Assembly (NCBI GenBank): GCA_964036155.1
Contig: OZ038422.1
Coordinates: forward strand, 61,279,201-61,343,200
Source of the DNA: Diploscapter coronatus
Lineage: Eukaryota > Nematoda > Chromadorea > Rhabditida > Rhabditidae
Direction of reading: 5' to 3'
DNA length: 64,000 bases
In this document: in pieces, positions 38,748 through 50,785 of the stretch
How positions within the stretch are numbered: the first letter of the stretch is position 1
How the letters are laid out: each line of letters opens with the position of its first letter
Notes under the pieces: generated by a model
What the model was told of the DNA's origin: nothing
The model's input: the letters and a program-made list of their open reading frames with translations, nothing else
The model's database searches: none
Translations under genes and position numbers: made by a program

Positions 38748-41700
38748 ATTTCATATCTATCGCTCGTTGTTGACCTGTTTGTGTTTATCAGATACCTGAC
38801 AGACGCTGAGTTCTCTCGGATTTTGTTTCATATCTCTTTATCTTTTCTCGATCGAGTGCGCGTCCCCGCTGTCTTTTTGCAATAGAGGGGACTTCATCAC
38901 ACATCGCGGCTCTAGCCTCGTAGTGAGGTGGCTGTTCTGCTGTAAAGCGCTGCGAGGACCGATCTCTGCATCTTTTCCCCGATCTTCTCCGATATGTTCC
39001 AATGTCCACCACCTTACCACACGCAGATTCATTTCGAACACCCAGAATTTATCCAAGCGCAGATGTGCTCAATGGGTACTCATTCAAACAAAAAGCAACA
39101 GAAAGATAGAATAGCGTCCCTCAATCACTAAATTTTGTCATTTTTCTATGCAAAATAGTAATTGGGCTATGAAAGGAAAAAATGTTGCTAACCCAGAACT
39201 CTAATAGCTCATCATCGCATCTAGTCTATGCATAGAAGATTTTTTGCATCCTTTTCAATTCCAAAGATCTTACGACCCCCAATGAATATTTCATTCGCTC
39301 TACAAGATGCGCTGCAGTAGTTGAGTTTGAGATGCTTTTCGTATTGTCGTAGTATTTCAAGACATACGGAAACTGGGCTGCGCGCGCACTATCGTTGGTA
39401 ATAAAATCGCCATAAAATTGCGGATCGAGCGTGCAAAATCTGGGTAAAATCGCGTCGTGTTTTATGCGCGCCAGTCATTGGCTGTGATGATAACATGTGT
39501 GTGCGGTGAAATATAAAGCGCACGACAAAATGATAAAGCGGTGACATCTGATCAAGAGAAATATTTTGTAGCATCTGCCGCTGAGGATGAAACCTCAAAC
39601 TCCATTCGTAATTTTTGCTGCTTCTCATGAATTCGAGCGTTCATTTTTGCTATTACTGCGTGTGAATCTCGACAATATGTTCTCTTTCATTCAACAGTTT
39701 GCGAGTAGAAATTTGAAGTCGGAAAAACTCGTCCTTGTAGAAATTTGGACAAAATACTCACAACAGAATTCGTCGGCAGTGACAATGAATCTGTGGAACT
39801 TTGGAGCTGGTTCAAGGTGCTCGAAAGCGGTCTGCCTCGCATGCTTACAGCTCGCTCGAAATTCCATTCCGTCTCTCGCTCGCCGGCACCAACTGAAATT
39901 ATTTTACGTCTTAATTTTGTTGCATTTGATCTTATTATTCTTCACAAGCGTGTCATCCACGGTGTGTGTGTGTGTTCAGTCTATCATTTTACAGGATAGT
40001 AAACAGAAAAGCGAGATAACGACATTGATAAGTTGGCTCGGGTAAATAGCTTGTCTAATTTTATGACGCTCGAGGAAGGATGTTGAAAAATTTCGAGGTT
40101 TTGCAACATAAAAAATAATTTTGTTCCCAAACGTAGAGAGCGCAAACAGGTTCATGAGAACCATGTTCAGCTACTATTGCTCAAGAGTGTACTCTGATGT
40201 AACTAAGACTTTTGATAATAAACAAAAATTAGGTAAAAATCGATTTTGAGCAAGAGTCAGCATTTTTCGAACTTCTAAATGAACGATTTCGCAAACTTTA
40301 AGCTGCTTGTGCAAGTTTTTGCAGAGCAAAATTATGGGCTGATGTTTGGCACAGAACCGTTTCAGAAGATTTATCGTCGATTTAGAGGTGGTTTTTTTTT
40401 ATGACATTTGGCCTTTGAAGGATACTTGCTTCCCATGTTTGGAGTCCCTAACTACCACTTATTGCTAATGCTCAAAGTCCTACCAAATTCAAATTTGAAA
40501 AATCACTTGCGCTCTCTACCCCGACGTTCCCAGATCTCAATCAAAGTCTAAAAGTACTAAAGAAGGATTATGCAGCGACCACTACTCTTCGATTCCCTAA
40601 ATAGGTATGTGGAGATTGAGTGAGAGGGACTAAGTAGTGGGGGAGACCCATTAACTAACCGGGGTTAGAGGCCTTCGTCTCTAACTTTCTCCGCCAAATA
40701 TAAAAAGCCATCTCTAGATCCAGTTTTATCTGATTACTCTGGTTAATTTGCTCGAATTACTATCAGCTAAATTCCCTTCTTAATGGAGTAAGTTAGTCGC
40801 AGAAAACTGGAATTTCCTTGTTTTTTTCCGAAGAAAACGGATATAATTGTATTAAGGAAAGGCACGAGTCCTGGAGAATTTTGCACAGCTCGCTGAACCA
40901 AAATTCGATATTCTTGGGGAAACAAAAAAGAACACAGAAAACGTCTAATTTGATTATGGAAAGAGTCAGTCAAGATACTGGAGAAAGTAAATGCGCACAT
41001 CTGACCTAATCAATTCCGATTTTCGTCATTTTCTCGCATTATCATATTCGACGCCAAATTAGTGGATACTAAAGAAATCGATCTCTGAAAATGTGCTCCA
41101 CTTTAAATGTCAAATATTTTCAGAGCGATAAATTAGTTTTTATCGGTGAAAAGCCATTTTTATCAATTCATCCGTTAGGCTTTAATCCTCGCGCTTGATT
41201 TGCTTGATTTACCCGGACCTCTCAAATCTATTGTCGTTGAATGGCACTTGAATCGTGGGATAAAGAGGTGCTGCCGGATGGTGAGAGAAAAGGATAGTCT
41301 CCCTTTTCCCCACAAGCAGAAAGCGGCACTGTCTTTCTGCACAATGCCTCGAGGCACGGGCTTTGTTGTTTTAGTCACCATCCCTCTCGCTCGCTCTCAT
41401 CGTGTTTATCCAAGCGCTTTCACCGAAAAAACGCGATCGATACATCGGAATTAAAATCACATTTCCCCTAAGGTGATCTGAGAAAAATGATTGTAAAAGT
41501 GAAGGATAAGTTTGCCTAAAGAAGGATTTTTCCAAGTTACCTAGAACCGTTTAACCATAAAACCTTGAGTCTTAATCAATTTGGACCCGGAAAAACGTCA
41601 AGGCCATTCTTCGCCATTTCATTAGCATTTCTTCAATGGCAGGACGCAACTTTTTAAATCGGTGAAATCAAGGAAACCCTGAAAGAAAAACAAGCGCCAT

Positions 41701-43254
41701 TAGACTTGATTTGAATTTTATTCCTTTTTGCAAAAGGGTGTGTTCGATTTAGAATTTTCTTGGCTATAAAAAGATTTTCGGGCCTATTTGTGTGAGAATC
41801 AGAAAAAAAAGCAGAATTAGTAAAAATGCCCAGTCAGTTCTATGCTATTTTAATACAACTTCGGCAGATTACCTATTGCTGAGTAGGTAAAGTAATTGTG
41901 ATGGAGAACCAAGAGTGATGGAAGGAAGGAAAGGAGGCTGACACCAAGTTCTTTCTACCAAGTCGACCAAGAGATATGTCCCGTCATTCTCTTTCTCATT
42001 GTCACTCGCAATGCCCGCGCAACCATCTTTCAATCGACCTAATCGCTCTCGTTTATCTGCCAGAATATCTCGGAAAATCCATTTCCTTTCCGATCGGATT
42101 TGCAAATTATTGAATTTTCGATGCATAACATAGTTCTACAAAAAAAATTAGACACTCAAAATAGATTTCACTTTCAATACACCGAATGCATCAATTCTGA
42201 CAAGCAAATTTGCGTTTCAAAGGGTAACATACCCGAAAATCGAAGCTTTGAAAAACGCAAGTAAAGTGACGCTCGCGCGTTTTCTGACACGAACATTTGC
42301 AAAGAAAAAGTTGAGAGACAACCGAAAAAACTGATAAGTGAGGAACTCTCGAAACCGCTACGATGAAGACGATGAAACCACCAACTCAAAACTAAATCAG
42401 AGCACTTGAACGGTTCAACAACACCGCATTCGACCCTTTTCTGAAAAAGTTGCTGCACGAGCAAAGTCGCTAGAAGATTTGGGTACATTTACTGTACGAC
42501 CAGACAAACTCGAGTGCACAAAATTCCCAAAAACCCCCGAAGTTAAAATTTTTGAATTGCTGACTAAGAAGATCCCATTCGAGAAGTTATTTCCAACATG
42601 AGCTCAGCAGATTGTTTTTATGGCTATTTGTCTGCCAGAAAAGAAGATCTCTTCGACCGGCGAAAATGCGGAGTTATGCAATAAATCATCAATGCGCGCT
42701 GGCAGGATGACCCGAGATGATGCTAGATTGGACTATTCATTGGGGGAAATAGCCAAAGATGTGTTCCGAAAAGAAAAAAACTTGCTTCCAGAAAACTTGA
42801 ACAAAGTTTCCAAATCTTTCTAATTTGAAGTATGAAATATCGCTAATTTCCTATTTACCCAAAAATCGCTATCAATTCTAGTCCAGCTATGTTTTGCAGC
42901 AGCAAACCACCAGAACGACTCTCTGAATCACTTACACTTACTGATAATTGATTTGATAAGCGAAATGATTGATAAGATCTGAGAAGGGGAACTCGAAATA
43001 ACCTCTATTTTAGCGGTCGGCGGTTTGAAATTCGATAACCGCAATGAATCAGCTTTCAAAACGACAGTTGCATGTTAGCAAACTGGCCAAGCAGAAAAAA
43101 TCGCCCTAACCCCTGATACGATTTGACACTTGTACCGAAATCCGATACTACTTCCCGAAAAATGCAAATTCTTCGAGATTTTTCAACCTTTACAGCGCCG
43201 AATACAAATTCCTCTGATAAGAAGGTGTAAATAAAGAAAAATGAAAGAGTTTAC
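38748..43254. other. Region between the two alternative TANC starts
   Basis: If the 43.3-kb exon is used, this is a long 5' intron of the TANC gene. AT-rich with scattered short ORFs; none shows exon structure or a recognised domain. A short double palindrome near 40650 (CTAACC-GG-GGTTAG, then GTTAGAG and CTCTAAC) is the only structure I noticed. Confidence 0.4.
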
Positions 43255-43357
43255 CTTTCGTACTTCTGGACAGACGAGGAGTAGCGGGTAAACGGAAAAG
43301 CTTGTTGCGGAACGGATTTATTCGACGCAGAGAACGCCTTAGAACACTCTCGTCCAT
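43255..43357 (-). CDS. TANC: Probable alternative first exon of the TANC gene
   Basis: Encodes 34 residues starting MDESVLRRSLRRINPFRNKL plus one base, followed by a GTAAAC donor. The ATG directly follows a CGCTGCAG acceptor-like site, as in trans-spliced nematode leaders. The single left-over G fits TANC exon 38383-38475, which begins with TT (giving Val-His-Glu-Asn), so this start would replace the short MSNSEKLQ exons. The segment is strongly basic and could be an amphipathic membrane-contacting helix, which the other isoform lacks. It may instead belong to an unseen gene, but no other exon on this strand fits. Confidence 0.6.
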
Positions 43358-46300
43358 CTGCAGCGAAAAACGTGGTCTAGTTGAACCTGAGATTTAAAAA
43401 TCATCGAAGATTTTGGGTGAAATTTAGGGAGCAAAGGTTTTACGCAGTGGATATCAAAGATTTTACAATCGAGATCGGAAGGGGGTTGATTGATGAATCA
43501 CAAATCAAAAAGAAGTAAGGAAGTTGCCAAAAGTGCAATGATTTGTAGTAAAGATTTCAAAATTGCACCTCTATGACGAGAAAATTTCAGATAAAATCTT
43601 GATGGTTCTTTCCCAGAAACGCTCTTTTCCACAACTAATTAATAAGCTTTTCTTCCAAAAATGGACAGATTTTATAATATTAGTAAGAAAAGACAAAAGT
43701 CATCAAAATGGTTTAGATTGAAAATTTTCTATGTATACCTTAAAACATAACTCGTGTTTTTCTCTCGAAAAAAAATTCAAAACACTTGTAGCCTCATCAA
43801 AAAGTTTAAGCTAGAAAAAGTCGAGAGTAGCCAGTAGTTTAAAAATACGAAAAAAAAATCGACCACCAATGAAAAATTAGCGGGGTCCGGAAAACTGACG
43901 GAGAGAAATGGAGCGAGGCATAAAGGAGAAGCACAATGTAAAGACAGCGAGAGATGAAGGAAGGGGGCGGAGTCGAAAGGAAAGAGAAGAGAAAAGAGAA
44001 AGGGAGGACCAGACCTTGTATTCGTCTTTTTCTTGCATTTTCTTTCCTAACCGTGTCCTCCCATTTTTCCTTCATTTCAACGAATCTATTGCCGTTCACA
44101 TTTGCATACAAAAGCTTGATCAACCGAGTCAAATTTCTTTTCGGTAAGAAAGAATTGAAAAGAATCTTTCAGCAGGATTTTGCAACTTTTAGAGAACCTG
44201 AAGATTTTGAAGGGTCCGGGAAAAAATTTATACAGGAAAAATGTAATTAATGAAAAAACTTAAAGAGAGAATTTCAAATGATAATACGTAAAAGTGAAAT
44301 CACAAGTCTAAGAAAAGAAGAAACGACGAAGATGCAAATTTCAAGAGGATATACCGGTGCGCGAAACACAAAGAAAAGCAAATTTACAAGAGACCCTCAT
44401 ATCTTTCAGCATCTCAATATGGCATTATCTCTAGCCACGCATAATGCGCTTCAAAATCGTCAAATTGTTGTGATATTCCCTTGTCTCTTTGCCCCTGAAT
44501 AGGCAAATACAGAAGCAAGTCGAAGTCAAACAAATACAGCATGTAAATTGCGAATGATTACTGACAAGAAAGAATTTCGGTATATAATAAAGCATAGTTT
44601 GAATAATCCAGAAAATATACAACATGGAATAGCCAAAAATATAAAACGAAAGGGAAATCTGACTGTGAACAGTCCTTATGAAAATTAATCAATAAGTTGG
44701 AACAATAGCATAAACAATAATCTCCTACTAATAGCGCTAATTATTCATGGATTAGTCAACTCCATTCAATTCAATAATCGCGACTATCGCTTTTATCATT
44801 AAGCAAATAGAACGCATCATTTTAGAAGTCCATAAAAAGACAATGAACGCCATTAAGACTCGAACCTGAATTGCAAACTTGTGAAATCAGGAGTTTTTAA
44901 CAACGCATTAACGCTTTTATTTTTGGCATTATTATGTCGAGTCCCCAAGCTCCGCCCCTCGCAAAAATGTGTTTGTGGTAAAAGCGTGGTAGTTTGAAAC
45001 CGAAAATCTGAGCAAAAGTACCTTTCAAATCCCGAATATCTAAAAAAAAAAAAAAAAAACCCTATCTAGATCGACGATAAACCTGATGAGATGGTTTTGT
45101 GCAAAAAATCAGACTAAAACCCGCGCACAAATATAAATTCGTTTGCGAAAATGTGTTCATTTTTGGTGGCGAACTTTAAACATTTTTTCTTTAAAAAATC
45201 CTTATTTACAAAGATCACTTTCTGTTCGAAAAGTTTACCCCAAAACGCTATTTGGCATATCTACTTGGGACCCCTAAATTATGGGAAGTTCTTGATTTCA
45301 AATATTAAGGATGACAGAGATAAACTTAATTTTCGTAAGTTTGTAATGAAACTAGGAAGAATCGTAATAATCTAAATGAAGAAACTTGCAAAGCTTATCA
45401 AGTTTGTAAAAAAATTTCGACGATTTCAGAAACCTCCAAAAAAGTTGAACATAGACGGAGTCAAAATTGAAAGGAACTAAACAGAAAAGTTTCATGCTTT
45501 ATGAGGAACTCCAAAGTCTCTAAAAATCGGACTAATATCCGACTTCGCTGAAATCCTCCAGAAATAGGGTCGATTGTGTTTTGAATGATTAATGGCGAGT
45601 TTTGTTGCGATGCGCACTTGCATGCGAGTGCGCGCGCGCGTTGTGTTTTCTCTAATTTCTTAGCCATTGCATTTCTATTTTCTGTCGCCAAGCTTCTTCT
45701 TCCATGATAGCAAAAAAGCCTTTCTGTTGCATCCTTTTGCAGGCCGCCTTCTTCGTATCTTTTCAGCTCAAAGACCCGAGTCGATCTCCCCGGGGACGAG
45801 TTCAATCATTTCATTCGTTAGTAAGAGAAAATAAACACATAAACGCGAATAAGTCATATATTTTTTAGCAACCCAGATTTTCTGGAAAAAAAACACCAGA
45901 ACCACCACATACATTACATTTTAAGGTTGAAAGCTTAGCTAAACATTTATCAAGTTTAGCCATTCATTAAAGATCTACTAATGAGCTACAAAATAAAAAA
46001 AATAGCTTCAAAGGTGTAAAAAAAAAAGCAAAATATCACTCATTTCAAGGTCTCTTAGTCACGGTTTTTCGGCAATCTTGTTCCACTCGATTCAATTGTT
46101 TTTACATTTTGCAATTTTATGTGGTGGCGTCTGTGAACTTTCTGTTTTTGCGACTTTTTATTTCTTTAATTTCGTCTAAATTTGTTAACATTTCGCTTCA
46201 TTTGTATTTTGTCTGTATTATTGCAAATTTCTTCTTTCCCATATAATGCCCTTCCATATGTGAAGGTGAATGAATGTGTCTATTTGAGCGGTTTTTTTTT

Positions 46301-47914
46301 CTCTCGCTTTCGATAAATTTCGATTCGATTGATTATTTGCGCTGACGCCTGTAGGCACAGGCCGTTTCAGTGGCGCTTTTCCCATTTCACGTCGTGGCTG
46401 ATTTTCCGCGTTTCGAAAAGCTTCGTTAAATTTTAAAATTTCTTCAATTTTTAGATAGTTTTCCATAACTCTGGACTTTCTACTACTCCCGTGTCAAACT
46501 ATCACAATCCCCAACAAATTCCTACATTTCTACCTTAAACTTCAATCTGGTCTCTTTTGTTGAGATTTTGAATAAATCCTACTTCTCTCTTTCTACTCTC
46601 GAGTATCCCATGTATTTCACGTTTTGAATCGGTTTGAATGGGTCTCTGGCTTGCCCTCCCGTTATAATTGGTTTTATAGATACGCACCATTTCGTAACGA
46701 GAAAGACTGGTGCGCGAGAAAAAAGATAAAATGAAAACAGGGCAGATTTTTTAGGGAATTGGGTATTTTTATGTGGCATTTTGTGGCGTTATTCAAGTAC
46801 TTCGTCCTCTGGTGGGGATCTGATTAAAGATATTTCGTTGGTTTGGCTATTCAATGTTAATTTGAACTTTTTTTTTTCAAGTCCAACGCACTTATTGGTA
46901 ATCTTTATCTAATTGTTCTACCATTTTGGTAAATCAAGGCAAATTTACGTGTACCGTCGTCAGCTTTACTTCCATATCCGTCATCAGTTATACTGGTCCC
47001 GAAAAATCCAAACCTTTCATCTAATTGGCAAAAATGCAGACCATTTTAGCCACTCATACATTCGAAGCTCGGCCACTAGGTTCAAAAACATGATGAAGAT
47101 CTTCCTAAATCTCCTTCGCATTTGTGATCTATCTAGGCTTTGGTTTGTTCTGACATCAGCACCCCTTCCCTTCGCCTGTACCAGTACTCGAATTCTTTCC
47201 GTCACATGCGGTAATCCGCTAGTTCGAACAATATCTTCCTTTCGTTTTCATCCCATCCTTTCGTCTATAGAAAGATTTAATTCGTCCAAATTCTTCTATC
47301 AGTTTTCCTATCCGATTTTGGTTCTGACAAAATGTTCGTTGTTTTCATAAATTCCAGTGAATTCGTGATTTTTCCTGGTAGAAAAAGATCATGCTTTTCT
47401 CGAGTTGCTGTTTCTTTTTCAAAGAAGACCAATTTCGAAAGATGAAAGTGTTGTGATGGATTCTTCTTTATTTTTCTTCATCACACAGCGCGATTTCCTG
47501 TATACCCAGCTGCTCAAACTATGTGCGCATCGAAATAATGATCGGATATGGAATTCGCGAAGCGCTCTTTTGTGGACGATTCACATTTTGGGCGCTTTTT
47601 CTCGGTTTTCTATGCCTCCTCATCAATTGGACGCCCACAAATTCAATCCATTCAAATTAATCCATAACTGCAAAACAGCGTTTTTCGGGTTCCAATTTTA
47701 AACTCAGACCTTGCAAAACTTCTATCTGTATCATTGCTCTTCCTCAAACCCTAGTCCGAGCTCATAAAATGTTGCAGTTCCTGGTCTACATGTTATCGAA
47801 TCAAATCTGTTTACTTTAAAATCTTGAACAAATTCCTTGTGCTATCATTCGAATATTCGCTATTCAATAGATCTGTTCCGATATTATATCCCGGAACAAA
47901 GTTACCCCTTTTAG
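43358..47914. other. Divergent intergenic region between TANC and the first PPxY gene
   Basis: No gene recognised. Composition flips near 45.6 kb: purine-rich on the plus strand to the left (toward minus-strand TANC) and pyrimidine-rich to the right (toward the plus-strand gene). Around the flip is an alternating stretch GTGCGCGCGCGCGTTGTG at 45629-45646. This could mark a divergent promoter zone. The ORF at 46218-46466 looks open but has no splice context or known domain. Confidence 0.4.
45042..45059. repeat. Poly-A tract
   Basis: A run of 18 A on the plus strand in intergenic DNA, with no adjacent retroposed sequence recognised. Confidence 0.8.
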
Positions 47915-48908
47915 ATGTCCTCCGAGGACCCACCGCCTGCGGTGGCCAAGGACAAGGACCTCGAAGAAGAGTCAGCAGTAGCGGCTCAGGAAGCTCAAAA
48001 TGCTCCGCCAGTGCCACCTCGGAACGTTGCTGAACCACAAGAAATCAAGGTGCCTACAGAGGAAGAGTTGGAGGAGATCCATGGCCATTCAGCAGGTTCG
48101 TTAATGTTTCGAAAACGCAATAAATGACATTATAATGATACCTTTCTTTTCTGATAGTTTCTCTACAATAAACTATAGATGCTATCAATTATAGCTAAAC
48201 TCAAAGCCTTAGTCTCATCATCAAATTTCCAGAAGACACCATCTCACCCCTTCCATCCCACTCTCCACCGCCTTCGTCAGCAGTGTCCAATGATTCGGCC
48301 AAGAACTTCGATACCAACAGCACGAAGAGCATATCACCTTCGGGATCAGTCAGAGCCAAAAAGCCACTTCCGAAGTACACGTCGATAGACTTGGAAAACG
48401 AGCTACCGCATATTTTCAAGTAGGCAACTTTGGAACAGGACTGGATGGAGTTCAGAGCCTCAAATTTTCGAAATCATAACTCCTCCAAATCTGGCTTTGA
48501 AATCAATGTGTCTAATTGAAGAAATTATAAAAATAAAAAAAAAATCATTAGTCATTTTTAGTACCTCACTGAACCCAAATCTCCACGATCCGGACATGAC
48601 GATGTTCTTCAACGCACGAGGACCACCCTATTACAATTACAAGAAAACGAGTCCACCGCCTAGCTATCGATCATCCCGAGCTTGTAAGAACTCCATCAAA
48701 ATTCCACTGAAAATATCTCCCTTCAGCATTTTCACCACCAGGACCAAGTCGAAGCAAGCTATCTCACACTCCGTACCGGCATAAAGTCTGCTTCTTCATG
48801 TTCTTCATCGTATTCGTCATTTGCCCGTTGCTTATTCTTCTCATCTGGGAGCTTTTGCCCGACGTCGTTATCACTGATAGTGACTCACCTATCAACCTCA
48901 CCAAATAA
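47915..48908 (+). CDS. Single-pass membrane protein with PPxY motifs (array member A)
   Basis: Four exons (47915-48095, 48233-48419, 48562-48683, 48727-48908) give 223 residues. The start follows a CCTTTTAG acceptor-like site directly. Residues 1-60 are acidic and Pro-rich. The middle is Ser/Pro-rich with GPPYY and PPPSY, plus a looser LPKY. One hydrophobic segment at about 186-206 (VCFFMFFIVFVICPLLILLI) is preceded by basic residues (RHK), predicting a cytosolic N terminus, and is followed by a short tail containing an NLT glycosylation sequon. PPxY motifs bind WW domains, including those of Nedd4-type ubiquitin ligases, so a membrane adaptor role is plausible inference. No family is recognised. 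Two genes with the same plan follow on the same strand. Confidence 0.85.
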
Positions 48909-49164
48909 GACAATTTTTGCCAAAGTAGTTATTCAAGCGAAAACGACAAATCAAGGGTCCAATGGACTTTCTTGAACTGGATGATACCATATCCGAATTT
49001 CACGCATAAAATTTCACACGTTTTTGTCCTTTATAACTTCCTCTCGGCTTCTTGAAATGCTCATTCAATTTCCCTTCCTTCACGAATCTTCTAGAAGCCG
49101 ATTTTTCAACACATTCATAAATTATTGTCCCAAAGCATAAGTGATAATGTACTATAAAAGACGG

Positions 49165-49170
49165 AATAAA
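49165..49170 (+). terminator. Candidate polyadenylation signal of member A
   Basis: AATAAA 257 bp after the stop codon of the preceding gene, at a normal distance. Confidence 0.5.
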
Positions 49171-50093
49171 TCAATTTACAGAAACAGTTCTGGGATGATC
49201 TTTACAAGCGATATCGATGATTTCTCAATTCTTTTACGTTTGATTGATATACATTTTGACTTCCAATCGCTTTAACCCCAATTTCATCTTCCATCCATAG
49301 CACTTTCTCTTTTCCGCATGCTAATGCACCGACACTTTCTCTTTTACCTATCAATCTCTCATGCTGGTCTACGACTGCAAATGTTTCAAAGTTGAAAGTT
49401 CTCAAGCTTTCTGTTTGTTGAAATTCCAAAAAAAAAAAACCCCCATCGAGGGTGAAGTTTCTTCGAGGCTTCCGAATAATCTGATCCAACTCAAATTGAT
49501 TATCTCGATTTAACACAACAATGATGTGCCAGCCGTGGTGGGTGCTGAATGCGAATTGGAAATAGAGAAAGAGTGTGAGCCTCCTGTTTACTTCGCATCT
49601 CTCGCCCTAACTCATTCTCTAATCTTTCATTCTTCCTTTCTTTCCTCTATTTTCTTTCACTCTGTCATTCGTTTTTTCCGCGTCTTATGATGTCCAGCAG
49701 AAGCAAAGAAGCAACGTGCTGCTGCTAGATTTACTCGGCGTTTCTGCAAGAACCGATATGATTTTCAAAAATATCCGGTTTTTTTTCTAGAATAGCATTG
49801 ATTCTTTTCCAACTTTTTTCCATTTTCAAGAAATCTGTAAAATTTCTGATGAAATCGCTATCCTTTATTCACATGAGTAGAGTCTTGTAATCTGACCTAA
49901 TTTCCAAATTCTTTCAAGCTGAATGAAACAATCTTTTTATCTCAAATTTGCAAGGCAAAATTTTGACGTTGTCATTGAATTTTTCACCGAGTCTTCGCTT
50001 TTCCATTATCTCAAAGCATGAGTCTTCACGTTGAAATTCCGAGTGTACACATCTATTAACGTAAGAGAAAATTTCTGCCCTGAAATGGTTGAG

Positions 50094-50785
50094 TATAGTT
50101 AGAAATGCCAGAATGCCAACATTAGCATTCGAACTATGCTCTAGAAATTTTCGGCCACTTTTTTCGACCTATTTGACCGAATTCCTAATTGATAATCATG
50201 GGAAATTGTTTTTGATATACTATAGACTTTCCCTCAAACTTTGTAGTTGGAAACTTTCCCCAAAATTCTCAAAAATCGTGAAATTTGGATATCGAGATCA
50301 TGGTATCTCGAAAATTAAACCATATTCACGAAATATACAAACGGATTCTGAAACTACGATATCGGCTCGTCTACCACGTATTTCAGTATTTTTCATAAAT
50401 GCCGAGCACAATGAGGACGAAAAATTTCCTCGGGTTGAAAATATGCGGAAAACATTTCAAAGTTATTTCGCCAAAGAGCAGCATTCCACTACTCAGCTCA
50501 TTGGAGTAATGAAATCTTGAATTGAAACTGCACAAAAACTGATAGTTTTGAGAATGGTCAAATTCGAATTCTGTATCTTGTCGAAGCACAGTGAGAAATA
50601 ACTTGTCGAAAAATAGGATGCGACTATAAAAAAGTACGTCGCGCAAAAATGAACATAACTTTACTTCTATTAAATCATTTTCGGAGATCAAAAAACTATT
50701 TTTCTCCTGTTAATCTCATCGATCACGCAAATATAAAACTATCTCATCGTGATCAATCTCAAAATTCATTCGGCCTCTAGGTATA
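50094..50785 (-). mobile_element. Non-autonomous interspersed repeat, copy 2 (inverted)
   Basis: About 690 bp matching 16561-17224 in reverse complement. The internal inverted pair is intact on the left (TTGATAATCATGGGAAA at 50189) and degraded on the right (ending GTGATCAA at 50756). Both copies begin and end near TATA followed by a TTAGAAATGCC-like sequence, which fits a Tc1/mariner-type TA target, though that is inference. The ORF at 50089-50520 is not conserved in the other copy, so it is not a transposase. Divergence between copies suggests an old insertion. Confidence 0.7.

Noticed and set aside
41869..42126. Minus-strand ORF (RSERKWIFRDILADKRERL) between the TANC starts
   Set aside because: Looks helical, but no splice sites place it in phase with any TANC exon and no family is recognised.
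44848..44880. tRNA-like GACTCGAACCTGAATT on the plus strand
   Set aside because: Only the T-loop-like word is present; no acceptor or anticodon stems pair around it.
46218..46466. Minus-strand ORF with Lys/Glu/Asn-rich product
   Set aside because: No partner exon and no known motif; likely chance in AT-rich DNA.
50089..50520. 143-residue ORF in repeat copy 2, considered as a transposase fragment
   Set aside because: The frame is not kept in copy 1 and no transposase motif is visible.
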